Shown here one piece after another: positions 39,030-48,132 of a stretch of DNA of 64,000 bases. How positions within the stretch are numbered: the first letter of the stretch is position 1; each line of letters begins with the position of its first letter. The notes beneath the pieces are model-generated. The model saw only the letters and a list, made by a program, of their open reading frames with translations. It searched no databases and was not told the origin of the DNA. This DNA is from Flavobacterium sp. (GTDB lineage Bacteria > Bacteroidota > Bacteroidia > Flavobacteriales > Flavobacteriaceae). The stretch lies in assembly GCA_030153045.1 (NCBI GenBank), contig JASLID010000025.1:1-64000 (forward strand). Direction: 5' to 3'. A program made the position numbers and the translations under genes.

Positions 39030-39914
39030 TTACTTGCCTGCTTTAAACAAAAAATCTTTTTCTTCAGTCGTTAAACTATCATAACCGGACTGACTTATTT
39101 TATCTAAAATTTCATCTATTTGTTGTTGAGTTTTGTCTTTTGTTACAATTTTGCTAATCGTTTTAGTCGCATTTGAATTCTTTGGATTACGGTGCACTTT
39201 CTTAAACGGGGTAGCTTTTTTAGGAGAAAATAAAGTAGCAAACCAATCTAAAACAGCATTTAAACCACTGGTTAAATCGGTTCCATTTTGCAATGCTTTG
39301 ATGTAAATAAATCCGAATAAAGCGCCACCAAGGTGTGCCAAATGTCCACCTGTATTTTCAAGAGGTAACTGAATTAAATCCAATACTAAAAACACAATAG
39401 CAATGTGCCAAAGCTTGATATTACCGATTAAAGCCAGTCTTAAATTCATATCTGGCTGATACGTTGTCGTAGCCACTAAAATGGCCATTACCGAAGCCGA
39501 AGCACCTACCAACAAAGTATGTTGATTCGCTAATAAAGGAAAAAACAAATAGCTAACAATGTACACCATTCCGCCAAAAATGCCTCCTAAAATATACAAC
39601 CCTAACAACTGTTTTTGAGTGAAAAATGTTGTAAATAACCTCCCTACAAAATTCAGCATGATCATATTGAAAAGAATATGAAAAATGCCATTATGAAAAA
39701 AAGAGTACGAAATAATGGTCCAAGGTTTTAACAATAAATCCCCAAAATTATTAGATAAACCAACATAAACAGAATATGAAATAGGAACATTAAAAAGTCG
39801 TAACAACGAAAAAACAACTTCAGGAATGGCAAATAACAGTATGTTCCAAAAAATCAATTTGGTGGCCATATCCCCTATTTTATATTGCAGTTTTAAGTCG
39901 TTTAAGATATTCAT
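39030..39914 (-). CDS. Rhomboid family intramembrane serine protease
   Basis: The 294-aa product has about six transmembrane helices. HNGIFHILFNMIML gives the conserved His/Asn region, GASASVMAIL contains the catalytic serine, and GGHLAHLGGALFGFIYI has the catalytic His. A soluble C-terminal tail (KKVHRNPKNSNATKTISKIV ... EILDKISQSGYDSLTTEEKDFLFKAGK) is the DUF6576-type extension seen in Bacteroidota. It lies 63 nt downstream of the second rhomboid gene, in the mutL operon. Confidence 0.92.
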   Translation of the reverse strand: MNILNDLKLQYKIGDMATKLIFWNILLFAIPEVVFSLLRLFNVPISYSVYVGLSNNFGDLLLKPWTIISYSFFHNGIFHILFNMIMLNFVGRLFTTFFTQKQLLGLYILGGIFGGMVYIVSYLFFPLLANQHTLLVGASASVMAILVATTTYQPDMNLRLALIGNIKLWHIAIVFLVLDLIQLPLENTGGHLAHLGGALFGFIYIKALQNGTDLTSGLNAVLDWFATLFSPKKATPFKKVHRNPKNSNATKTISKIVTKDKTQQQIDEILDKISQSGYDSLTTEEKDFLFKAGK

Positions 39915-39977
39915 CTATTTTTTTATTGAAATTGATTTTTGAAATTGATTTTTAAAATTGCTATTGACATTAAATTA

Positions 39978-40727
39978 TTAATTCCAACGTTTGTTATTAA
40001 AAGAATTTTTTCTCCAATACCACATCATGATAAAACCAATTAATGCACCACCAATATGGGCGAAGTGCGCAATTCCTGTGCCTCCACTTCCAAAAAGAGA
40101 ACTTCCTTTAAACCCTAAAAACAAATCGATTCCAAGTAATCCCGGAACAAAATATTTCGCTTTTACTGGAACTGGAATAAACATTAAAGCCAATTCGGCA
40201 TTTGGGAACATAAAAGCAAAAGCTACTAAAAGACCATAAATAGCCCCGGAAGCCCCAACTGCAGGAATTAGAAATGAACCTGTTAAATTGTCTAAGCCAG
40301 ATGCCCCTAAAACCTCAGTCCATCTTGTATCAATTTGATGTGAATTTAATATGTTATAGACATCGGATTTTAAAAAATCAGATTGTATTAAAATATCTAA
40401 TTCTTTATGAAAAGTAAGATAATTAAACCCTGAATGTAACAAAGCGGCTCCCATTCCACAAGAAAGATAAAAAAACAAGAACTTTGTACTTCCCCAATAA
40501 TTTTCTAACAAACTTCCAAAGGAATACAAAGCAAACATATTAAATGCAATATGCATGAAACCTCCATGCATGAACATGTGAGTTAAAGGCTGCCACATTT
40601 TGAAATTTGCGCTTTCAAAATAATATAATGGAAGATAGATCTGAGTCATTGGAACTAACTGTGAACCTATAAAAAATATAATGTTAATTATTAATAACTG
40701 TTTTACAGTTGGCGTGATATTCATCAT
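39978..40727 (-). CDS. Rhomboid family intramembrane serine protease
   Basis: The 249-aa product is a compact rhomboid. QPLTHMFMHGGFMHIAFNMFALYSFG (about 45-70) has the HxxxN motif, VGASGAIYGLLVAFAF (about 166-181) the catalytic Ser, and IAHFAHIGGALIGFIMMWYW (about 219-238) the catalytic His. Its start overlaps the mutL stop by 4 nt, so it is translationally coupled to mutL and followed by the other rhomboid. Having two in tandem is typical of Bacteroidota. Confidence 0.92.
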   Translation of the reverse strand: MMNITPTVKQLLIINIIFFIGSQLVPMTQIYLPLYYFESANFKMWQPLTHMFMHGGFMHIAFNMFALYSFGSLLENYWGSTKFLFFYLSCGMGAALLHSGFNYLTFHKELDILIQSDFLKSDVYNILNSHQIDTRWTEVLGASGLDNLTGSFLIPAVGASGAIYGLLVAFAFMFPNAELALMFIPVPVKAKYFVPGLLGIDLFLGFKGSSLFGSGGTGIAHFAHIGGALIGFIMMWYWRKNSFNNKRWN

Positions 40728-42562
40728 AAACTAAATTTTTTATCTAAGTCTTCTACACTTAACGTGATGAAAGTTGTTTTGTTAAAAGGTGATGTTGTCG
40801 AATCTTTACAGGCAAACAAATTGTTTACAATATTTTCCTGCTCTCTTTCGGTTAAATACGTGCCTGTTTTTACCGCTAAACTTCTCGCCATCGATTTAGC
40901 CATGCTATCCATTTGACTGAAACTACTGTCCGGAATTTCATCTTGTAAATCGCTTACCAGTTGCTCTAAAACAATAGAAACTTCACTTTCGGTAACAGTA
41001 ACCGGCAAACCGGAAATCACAACCGATTCTGTCGTAATACTTTCAAAAATAAAACCGGTACTTTCTAATGATGGTTTCAACTCTTGAATCAAGGCAATTT
41101 CGTTACCCGAAAAATACAACGTTAATGGAAATAACAATTGCTGGCTATTGGCCTGATGAATTGTAATGTTTTTTAAGAATTGCTCATACAAAATACGTTG
41201 GTGTGCTCTTTGCTGATCAATAATCAACATTCCTGATTTTATTGGGTTTACAATGTATTTTTTATGAATCTGATAAGTCGATGTCGGTGCTTTTTCTACT
41301 TCATTATCTGAAAACAAAGAACTCGTCACTGCTTCCGATTCAAAATGCATTTCCTGTGGCTCCACCTCATCTTTCAAGCCCACGTACAAACTTTCCCAAT
41401 GTGGTTGCGCGGCTTCCCTTGGTCTATAACTAAAATTACTTTGCTTCTTCTCTTCCTGAAACGGGTTAAAATTACTATCCACCTGAATGGTTGGTGTTTC
41501 GGCTTCTTTATTTTGATAACTGTAAGGGGTGTCGAGGTTGAAATCTCTTTCGAAATCCAAGACTGGCGCTACATTGAACTGTCCTAAACTATGTTTTGCT
41601 GCCGAACGTAAAATAGCATATAAAGCGTGCTCATCATCGAACTTAATTTCCGTTTTAGTAGGATGAATGTTGATATCGATGGTATGTGGAGGCACATCTA
41701 AATACAAGAAATAACTGGGTTGTGAACCATCACGCAACAAACCTTCATATGCCGCCATTATTGCATGGTGCAAATAACCACTTTTGATGAATCGATCGTT
41801 GACGAAGAAAAATTGCTCGCCACGATTTTTCTTCGCGAATTCTGGTTTACCTATAAATCCCTGAATGGATAAAATATCGGTCGTTTCTTGAATGGGAACC
41901 AACTTCTCGTTGGTTTTACCCGCAAAAACATTTACAATGCGTTGTCTTGAATTCGATTGAGGCAAATTAAACAATTCGCTTCCGTTGTGGTATAATGTAA
42001 AATGAATATTGTTGTGCGCCAAAGCCACGCGTTGAAATTCATCAATAATATGACGTAATTCGACAACATCCGATTTTAAGAAATTTCGGCGTGCCGGAAT
42101 ATTATAAAACAAATTTTTAACCGAAAACGAAGTGCCTTTAGGTAAAACAGCCACATCTTGAGAAACAAATTTACTGCCTTCAATAACAATATGTGTTCCT
42201 AATTCTTCCTGATCTTGCTTGGTCTTCATTTCCACATGCGCAATCGCTGCAATAGATGCTAATGCTTCACCACGGAAACCTTTGGTATGCAAATCGAATA
42301 AATCTTCTGCTTTACGAATTTTAGAAGTAGCGTGGCGTTCGAAACACAAACGTGCATCGGTTACCGACATTCCTTTTCCATTATCAATTACCTGAACTAA
42401 TGTCTTTCCGGCATCTTTACAAATCAACTTAATATCAGTTGCACCGGCATCGATTGCATTTTCGAGTAGTTCTTTGACTACCGAAGCCGGTCGCTGAACG
42501 ACTTCTCCAGCAGCAATTTGATTGGCAACGTGATCGGGAAGTAATTGAATTATGCTTGACAT
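40724..42562 (-). CDS. mutL: DNA mismatch repair protein MutL
   Basis: I chose the ATG at 42562 (612 aa, MSSIIQLLPDHVANQIAAGEVVQRP); the frame continues 12 codons upstream. The GHKL ATPase motifs are all present: KELLENAIDAGATDI, DNGKGMS, ATSKIRKAEDL, TKGFRGEALASIAA. The S5-like domain follows, then a linker (about 340-430) and the dimerisation domain. In the C-terminal region the sequence is DQQRAHQRILYEQF, where endonuclease-type MutL has DQHA(x)2E(x)4E; the His and the first Glu are replaced. It is coupled to the rhomboid gene downstream by a 4-nt overlap. Confidence 0.95.
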   Translation of the reverse strand: MSSIIQLLPDHVANQIAAGEVVQRPASVVKELLENAIDAGATDIKLICKDAGKTLVQVIDNGKGMSVTDARLCFERHATSKIRKAEDLFDLHTKGFRGEALASIAAIAHVEMKTKQDQEELGTHIVIEGSKFVSQDVAVLPKGTSFSVKNLFYNIPARRNFLKSDVVELRHIIDEFQRVALAHNNIHFTLYHNGSELFNLPQSNSRQRIVNVFAGKTNEKLVPIQETTDILSIQGFIGKPEFAKKNRGEQFFFVNDRFIKSGYLHHAIMAAYEGLLRDGSQPSYFLYLDVPPHTIDINIHPTKTEIKFDDEHALYAILRSAAKHSLGQFNVAPVLDFERDFNLDTPYSYQNKEAETPTIQVDSNFNPFQEEKKQSNFSYRPREAAQPHWESLYVGLKDEVEPQEMHFESEAVTSSLFSDNEVEKAPTSTYQIHKKYIVNPIKSGMLIIDQQRAHQRILYEQFLKNITIHQANSQQLLFPLTLYFSGNEIALIQELKPSLESTGFIFESITTESVVISGLPVTVTESEVSIVLEQLVSDLQDEIPDSSFSQMDSMAKSMARSLAVKTGTYLTEREQENIVNNLFACKDSTTSPFNKTTFITLSVEDLDKKFSL

Positions 42563-42656
42563 TGAATTTGTTTGAGGTTTTCTATTTTGGCGAACCAAAG
42601 TTCACAAATTTAAGGAAAAGGTTTTGGTTTTAATAGCCAAGATAATCTTAAAAATA

Positions 42657-42682
42657 AAAAACCTACTAAAAAAGTAGGTTTT
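42657..42682 (-). terminator. Terminator after ribH
   Basis: Stem AAAACCTACT / AGTAGGTTTT (10 bp) with a 5-nt A loop; minus-strand T run. It lies 27 nt after the ribH stop. Confidence 0.88.
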
Positions 42683-42708
42683 CAAATATATAAAATCGTT
42701 TTTACTAT

Positions 42709-43278
42709 TTATTCTTGTAATCGTCTTTTACTTTCCTCAATTTGATATTGATGTTCTGGCAATAATTTCTGATCAAATTGATAACGATTGTTGGCTTGTT
42801 GTCTTAAAAAAGCCATTTTAATAGCTGCAATGGCGGCTTCAGTCCCTTTGTTCCCATGAGTTCCTCCGCTTCTATCGATAGATTGTTGCTCGGTGTTGTC
42901 TGTTAATACACAAAAAATAGTCGGAACATCAGACATGACGTTCAAATCTTTGATGCCTTGGGTTACACCTTCGCATACAAATTCGAAATGCATAGTTTCT
43001 CCTTTAATCACACAACCAATAGTGATTACGCAGTCTACTTTTTGCGTTTCAATCATTTTTTTAGCTCCGTAAATCAACTCGAAGCTTCCTGGAACGTTCC
43101 AACGAATAATGTTATCAGGGGTTGCCCCGCAATCTAATAAGGCAGCTTCTGCCCCATAGTATAATCCGTTTGTAATTTTATCATTCCATTCAGAAACAAC
43201 AATCCCAAACCGAAAATCTTTCGCGCTTGGGATTGTGTTTTTATCGTAATCGGATAAATTTTTATTAGCTGTAGCCAT
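42709..43278 (-). CDS. ribH: 6,7-dimethyl-8-ribityllumazine synthase
   Basis: The 189-aa enzyme makes the lumazine precursor of riboflavin. FGIVVSEWNDKITNGLYYGAEAAL (about 23-46), WNVPGSFELIYGAKKM (about 59-74), VITIGCVIKGETMHFEFVCEGVTQGI (about 84-109) with the catalytic His, and GVLTDNTEQQ-type VFCVLTDNTEQQSIDRSGG are family hallmarks. It is 72 nt downstream of the TPR membrane protein gene, an arrangement common in Bacteroidota, and ends at a strong terminator. Confidence 0.95.
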   Translation of the reverse strand: MATANKNLSDYDKNTIPSAKDFRFGIVVSEWNDKITNGLYYGAEAALLDCGATPDNIIRWNVPGSFELIYGAKKMIETQKVDCVITIGCVIKGETMHFEFVCEGVTQGIKDLNVMSDVPTIFCVLTDNTEQQSIDRSGGTHGNKGTEAAIAAIKMAFLRQQANNRYQFDQKLLPEHQYQIEESKRRLQE

Positions 43279-43350
43279 TTTTATATTTTAGAATTGTGAG
43301 TTTAGATTTCTGAGTAAAAATACAAATAAATCTAATATCAAAAGTCTAAA

Positions 43351-44142
43351 TTATTGAGCCATTCCAATTAAAGCATCAATGTTTTGAGCCTCAGGAGTTG
43401 TCTCGAAATTATCTTTAATATCTGTGAAATATTTCAGTGCCTCTGCTTTTTTACCTAAAGTCATAGCAACTTGACCTGCTTTTAACAAGAAACGTGGTGT
43501 TGTCAATTCGTTTTTGTTGCTTTCAGCTGCTTTTACGTAAAATTCTAATGCTTGATCTAATTTGTTTAATTCTGCGTAAGCATCACCAGTTGCACCAATA
43601 GCCATTGCATTAGTAAATTGGTCATCTGATTTGAATTCTGTTAAATGATCAATCGCTTTTTGAAATTGTTTTGTATTCAATAATGACATTCCAGCATAGT
43701 ATTGTGCTAAATTTCCAGCATCAGTACCACTATGGTTTTTAGCAATGTCAAGGAAACCTTGTTTTCCTTCACCACCATTCAATGCTAAATTAAATAATGA
43801 ATCGTTTGCTACAGTACCTTCAACCGCTTGTTTGAAGTATTGTTGCGCTTGGAACATATCGCTTGCTGCTTCGTTTTCTTTTGGCCCAGAAACGAATTTG
43901 TTGTACAATAAATAACCAGCCACTACAAGAGCTACACCTCCTACAATAGACAGGATGATGTTTTGGTTCTTAGCTATAAACTCTTCCGTTTTGTTAGCAG
44001 TTTCATCAAGTGTGTTAAAAACATTTGCCGTAGCACTGTCTTTTTCATCCACATTGATTACTTCTTCAGTATCGTTTACATCGTCTACTTTTTCTGCTTC
44101 CGGTTTTGGAGCTTTATATCCTCTTTTATTGTAAGTTGCCAT
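43351..44142 (-). CDS. Membrane-anchored tetratricopeptide repeat protein (YfgM-like)
   Basis: The 263-aa product has an acidic cytosolic N-terminus (VDDVNDTEEVINVDEKDSA), one transmembrane helix (about 62-80, IILSIVGGVALVVAGYLLY), and a periplasmic TPR domain. Examples of the repeats are LAQYYAGMSLLNTKQFQKAIDHLTEF, NAMAIGATGDAYAELNKLDQALEFYVKAA and FLLKAGQVAMTLGKKAEALKYFTDI. This is the YfgM-type arrangement associated with the Sec translocon/periplasmic chaperones. It is followed by ribH. Confidence 0.87.
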   Translation of the reverse strand: MATYNKRGYKAPKPEAEKVDDVNDTEEVINVDEKDSATANVFNTLDETANKTEEFIAKNQNIILSIVGGVALVVAGYLLYNKFVSGPKENEAASDMFQAQQYFKQAVEGTVANDSLFNLALNGGEGKQGFLDIAKNHSGTDAGNLAQYYAGMSLLNTKQFQKAIDHLTEFKSDDQFTNAMAIGATGDAYAELNKLDQALEFYVKAAESNKNELTTPRFLLKAGQVAMTLGKKAEALKYFTDIKDNFETTPEAQNIDALIGMAQ

Positions 44143-44282
44143 TTTTATTTAATTTAATGAGGTGCAAAAATAAAATTTTTATTCAAAAACAAAACAAGTT
44201 TTCACTATATTTTTAATAATTTGCGACCACAATAAAAATATATGTTTATTAATAGCGGTAAACACTCAATCACCAGTATTTT

Positions 44283-45362
44283 ATGTACTTAAAAAAACTC
44301 TCATTATTTAATTTCAAAAACTTCGATGAAGCTAATTTTGAGTTTGAAGATACCATAAATTGCTTTGTTGGAAAAAACGGTGTTGGAAAAACAAATGTGC
44401 TAGATGCTATTTATCATTTATCCTTTGGAAAAAGCTATTTTAATACCCTTGCCATACAGAATATAAAACATGGTGAAGATTTTTTTGTGGTTGATGGTGT
44501 TTTTGAAAAGCAAGAACGCACCGAAAGTATTCTTTGCAGTTTAAAAAAAGGGCAAAAGAAAATTTTGAAACGCAACGGAAAAATCTACGAGAAATTTTCA
44601 GACCACTTAGGATTTATCCCATTGGTAATTATTTCGCCAACCGATGCTGATTTGATTCGGGAAGGAAGCGAAACCAGAAGAAAATTTATCGATAGTGTGA
44701 TTTCGCAATTAGACAGTCAGTATTTACAAGAATTAATTCAGTACCAAAAAGTATTGAGTCAAAGAAATGCTTTACTCAAATATTTTGCTGTCAATCGTGT
44801 TTTTGAAACTGGAACGTTAGAAATTTACAATGAGCAATTAGATGCATTTGGAAGAAACATTTTTAAGAAAAGAAAAGAATTTCTAAATGATTTCATTCCC
44901 ATTTTTAATTCGTTTTACCAAAACATTTCCAATTCTGCCGAAACTGTTCAATTAGAATATGAAAGTCAATTAGAAAATCAGGATTTATTATCTCTTTTAC
45001 AAGAAAATATCAATAAAGACCGTGCGTTACAATATACGAGTGTTGGTATTCATAAAGACGATTTGTCATTTAACATTTCTAACTATCCTATCAAGAAATT
45101 TGGTTCACAAGGACAGCAAAAATCCTTTTTAATTGCCTTAAAATTAGCGCAATTTGAATTCGTTAAAAAACAAAGTGGAGAAAAACCTATTTTGCTTTTT
45201 GACGACATTTTTGACAAACTAGACGAAACCCGTGTGGCTAAAATTGTAACTATGGTCGATAATGATGATTTTGGACAAATATTCATATCAGACACCCATT
45301 CAGACAGAACCGAAAATATCGTAAAATCGACCCATCAGAGTTATAAAATATTTAATCTTTAA
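44283..45362 (+). CDS. recF: DNA replication and repair protein RecF
   Basis: The 359-aa product is an SMC-like ATPase that loads RecA at gaps. The N-terminus MYLKKLSLFNFKNFDEANFEF and Walker A CFVGKNGVGKTNVLDAI (about 27-43) are typical. ISPTDADLIREGSETRRKFIDSVISQLD (about 118-145) is a RecF hallmark. The signature KKFGSQGQQKSFLIALKLAQ and Walker B PILLFDDIFDKLDETR follow. Full length. It is divergent from the TPR-ribH operon. Confidence 0.95.
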   Translation: MYLKKLSLFNFKNFDEANFEFEDTINCFVGKNGVGKTNVLDAIYHLSFGKSYFNTLAIQNIKHGEDFFVVDGVFEKQERTESILCSLKKGQKKILKRNGKIYEKFSDHLGFIPLVIISPTDADLIREGSETRRKFIDSVISQLDSQYLQELIQYQKVLSQRNALLKYFAVNRVFETGTLEIYNEQLDAFGRNIFKKRKEFLNDFIPIFNSFYQNISNSAETVQLEYESQLENQDLLSLLQENINKDRALQYTSVGIHKDDLSFNISNYPIKKFGSQGQQKSFLIALKLAQFEFVKKQSGEKPILLFDDIFDKLDETRVAKIVTMVDNDDFGQIFISDTHSDRTENIVKSTHQSYKIFNL

Positions 45363-45389
45363 TTCATACATTAGCTAAAAATAATTACA

Positions 45390-46097
45390 ATGAAATCACT
45401 TTTAATACAAATTCTATCACTTTGTTGCTTTCTAACAAGTTGCAATGGTCAAAACTCAAAAGCTGTACAAACCATTGACGCTAAAACCTTTGCTGATAAG
45501 TTAAAACTAACAGAGACAGTACAACTAAGTACACAACTATTAGACGTAAGAACGCCTGAAGAATACAACGCAGAGCATATTGACAAAGCTAACAATGTTA
45601 ATTGGAACGGAAATAATTTTGTTTCAGAAGTGGAGAAATTAGACAAAACAAAACCAGTTTTTGTGTATTGCAAAGTTGGTGGTAGAAGTGGTCAGGCGGC
45701 TAATAAATTGGCTGAGTTAGGTTTCACCGAAATCTATAATCTAGATGGAGGTATCATGAAGTGGAATGCAGCTGGGTTTGCAAAGCCTATTGATAAAAAA
45801 ATTGGAATGACTAAGGCTGATTTTGAAAAATTAATAAATTCCGACAAAAAAGTTTTAATTGATGTTTATGCAGTATGGTGTGGCCCTTGCAAAAAAATGA
45901 CACCTTATCTTGAAAAAATGAAAACCGAATTAAAAGGCGAACTAACCATTATAAAAATTGACGCTGATCAGCACAAAAGCTTGTGCCAAGAGCTTAAAAT
46001 AGATGCATTGCCAACGTTACTTTTATACAAAAAAGGAAAAGAAGTTTGGAAAAATATTGGCTATATTTCGGAAGAAAATTTAAGAAAACAGCTCTAG
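45390..46097 (+). CDS. Rhodanese-thioredoxin fusion lipoprotein
   Basis: The 235-aa product has a lipoprotein signal (LCCFLTSC, Cys 18). A rhodanese domain follows (about 28-130; LLDVRTPEEYNAEHIDKANNVNW and the catalytic Cys in VYCKVGGRSGQAANKL), then a thioredoxin domain (about 135-235; VYAVWCGPCKKMTPYLEKMK with the WCGPC active site, and the cis-Pro in DALPTLLLY). It is predicted to sit at the periplasmic side of a membrane, linking sulfur transfer with thiol-disulfide exchange. The partner is unknown. It is 2 nt upstream of the DUF2461 gene. Confidence 0.9.
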   Translation: MKSLLIQILSLCCFLTSCNGQNSKAVQTIDAKTFADKLKLTETVQLSTQLLDVRTPEEYNAEHIDKANNVNWNGNNFVSEVEKLDKTKPVFVYCKVGGRSGQAANKLAELGFTEIYNLDGGIMKWNAAGFAKPIDKKIGMTKADFEKLINSDKKVLIDVYAVWCGPCKKMTPYLEKMKTELKGELTIIKIDADQHKSLCQELKIDALPTLLLYKKGKEVWKNIGYISEENLRKQL

Positions 46098-46098
46098 T

Positions 46099-46773
46099 AT
46101 GATTTCAAAAGAAGCGATTCAGTTTATTGACGATTTAAAAGCCAATAATAGTACCGAATGGATGCATGCCAACAAGAAACGATATGAAAGTTACAAAAAA
46201 GACTATCATCAGTTTATTGCCTCTATTTTGGAAGAAATGAAACCTTTAGACAAATCGTTGGACCAACTGGAAGTTAAAAACTGTACTTTCCGTATCAATC
46301 GAGATATTCGTTTTTCTAAAGACAAATCGCCTTATAAAACCAATATGGGTGTTTGGCTTGCAACCAACAAAAACAGAAAAAATAGTCCGGGTTATTATAT
46401 CCATTTTGAAAAAGGAAGCTCCTTTATTGCTGGTGGTGTTTGGTGTCCTGAAGTACATGAATTGAAACAAATTAGAAAAGAAATTGCTCATTTCCATGAT
46501 GATTTAGAAGATATTGTAAATAATTCTGCCTTCAAAAAGGAATTTGTCGCAATTACCCGTGAAGAAAACAATGTCTTAAAAAAGGCACCCAAAGGATACG
46601 AACCAGATCATCCAGCTATTGAATTCTTAAAACTCAAAAGTTTTACCTGTTCTCAAAAAATTGATGACAAATTGTTTTTAGACAAAGACTTTTCAAAAAA
46701 AATAGCACAAAAATTAATTGTTATAAAACCTTTGAACGATTTTTTTAATCGTGCCTTAGAAACTGAAGATTAA
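46099..46773 (+). CDS. DUF2461 domain-containing protein
   Basis: The 224-aa product matches the DUF2461/TIGR02453 family. KEAIQFIDDLKANNSTEWMHANKKRYESYKKDY lies at 4-36, CTFRINRDIRFSKDKSPYKTNMGVWLA at about 60-86, and PGYYIHFEKGSSFIAGGVWCPE at about 95-116. The family function is unknown. The product is cytosolic and full length. The gene begins one base after the rhodanese-thioredoxin stop and its stop shares a base with the next gene's ATG, so the three are tightly coupled. Confidence 0.9.
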   Translation: MISKEAIQFIDDLKANNSTEWMHANKKRYESYKKDYHQFIASILEEMKPLDKSLDQLEVKNCTFRINRDIRFSKDKSPYKTNMGVWLATNKNRKNSPGYYIHFEKGSSFIAGGVWCPEVHELKQIRKEIAHFHDDLEDIVNNSAFKKEFVAITREENNVLKKAPKGYEPDHPAIEFLKLKSFTCSQKIDDKLFLDKDFSKKIAQKLIVIKPLNDFFNRALETED

Positions 46774-47828
46774 TGCAAAAAAAAAGAATTCTTTTTCTTG
46801 GAGAAACCTATAGAGCTGACGCCATTACCTGGATGAACGGCTTGAAAGAATATGGTGATTTTGAAATTGTGACTTGGGAATTACAAGCACAAAGCAATGG
46901 AATAAGCCGACTAAAAAGATTAATAGAACTTTCAAAAGCCTTTATAACCATCCGAAAGATTGTAAAAAAATTCAATCCCGACATGGTTATTGCCGAAAGA
47001 ACTACCAGTTACGGATTTCTGGCAGCGTTATCTGGTGTAACTCCAATTGCGATTGCACAACAAGGAATAACTGATTTATGGCCTGAAAATTCACCATTAT
47101 ACCCATTCAAAAAAATCATTCAAAATTATGCCTTCAAAAAAGCTGATTTGATTCATGCTTGGGGACCGATTATGGCCAAACATATGAAAAAAAGCAATGT
47201 GGATATGACGAAAGTAATGATTTTGCCAAAAGGAATTAATCTTCAATTTTTCGAATTTCAGGATTCTTCAAATAGTTCAATTATAAAAGCAATTGTTACA
47301 CGTTCTCTTCTTCCAGAATACAAACACGATGTGATTTTAAAAGCTTTTGCAATGCTGAAGAAAAAAGACATCCTGTTTGAATTAACCATTGTAGGTGACG
47401 GCCCTTTATTAAACAGACTAAAAGAATTAGCTCAAGAATTGAATATTGAAAATCAAGTCGTTTTTACTGGGCGAATTAACAATAATGACCTACCTAAACT
47501 ATTGCAGGAATCTAATTTATACATCAGCATGCCTACTACCGAAGGCGTTTCAGCATCATTGTTTGAAGCTATGGCAAGTGGTTGTTTCCCTATCGTGACT
47601 GATTTACCTGGAAACAGAAGTTGGATTAACCATAAAGAAAATGGTGTTTTAGTACCTTCTCAAAATATACAACAATTAGCTTCAGAAATAGAATGGGCAT
47701 TTAAAAGTAGTGAAGTTCGCCAAAAAGCCATTTTTCAAAATAGAAAATTTGTAGAAGAAAATGCCAATTATGCTATGAACATGAAAAAAATAGCTAATGT
47801 CTATCATGAATTAATTGAAAATTCCTAG
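46773..47828 (+). CDS. Glycosyltransferase family 4 protein
   Basis: The 351-aa product is a GT-B-fold transferase. The C-terminal nucleotide-sugar domain has YKHDVILKAFAMLKKKDILFELTIVGDGPLLNRLKELAQEL (about 185-225), VVFTGRINNNDLPKLLQESNLYISMPTTEGVSASLFEAMASGCFPIVTDLPGNRSWI (about 230-287), with the E-x7-E motif in EGVSASLFE. It probably acts in surface polysaccharide or glycolipid assembly; donor and acceptor are unknown. Its start overlaps the DUF2461 stop. Confidence 0.88.
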   Translation: MQKKRILFLGETYRADAITWMNGLKEYGDFEIVTWELQAQSNGISRLKRLIELSKAFITIRKIVKKFNPDMVIAERTTSYGFLAALSGVTPIAIAQQGITDLWPENSPLYPFKKIIQNYAFKKADLIHAWGPIMAKHMKKSNVDMTKVMILPKGINLQFFEFQDSSNSSIIKAIVTRSLLPEYKHDVILKAFAMLKKKDILFELTIVGDGPLLNRLKELAQELNIENQVVFTGRINNNDLPKLLQESNLYISMPTTEGVSASLFEAMASGCFPIVTDLPGNRSWINHKENGVLVPSQNIQQLASEIEWAFKSSEVRQKAIFQNRKFVEENANYAMNMKKIANVYHELIENS

Positions 47829-48132
47829 TGAATATTCTATAAGAAAACACAAATCGTTAATAAGTAATCTTAAAATATCTAAATAGGCAAGCAACTTATT
47901 AAATAAAAAAGATATATTTATACCCGACTGAAACACAGTCAAGAAGAAATAAATTTAGAATAACTATGCTGTTTTTGATTTAAATATCACTACTATAATT
48001 ATTGCTATGAAATTAATAAATCGAAAAAAACTGAAAGCAAGGTTTTTCCGTATATAATGTTAAAAATTGATTGAAGAGGAAAGAAAATTATAAAAATAGA
48101 TTACAACCCTAATTGGGCTAGAATAATAATTT
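47829..48132. other. 304-bp gene-free interval
   Basis: Very A+T-rich. The only structure I see is a 5-bp hairpin GACTG/CAGTC (47926-47940). No ORF, RNA gene or clear promoter is recognisable, though the asnB promoter must lie here or upstream. Confidence 0.5.
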
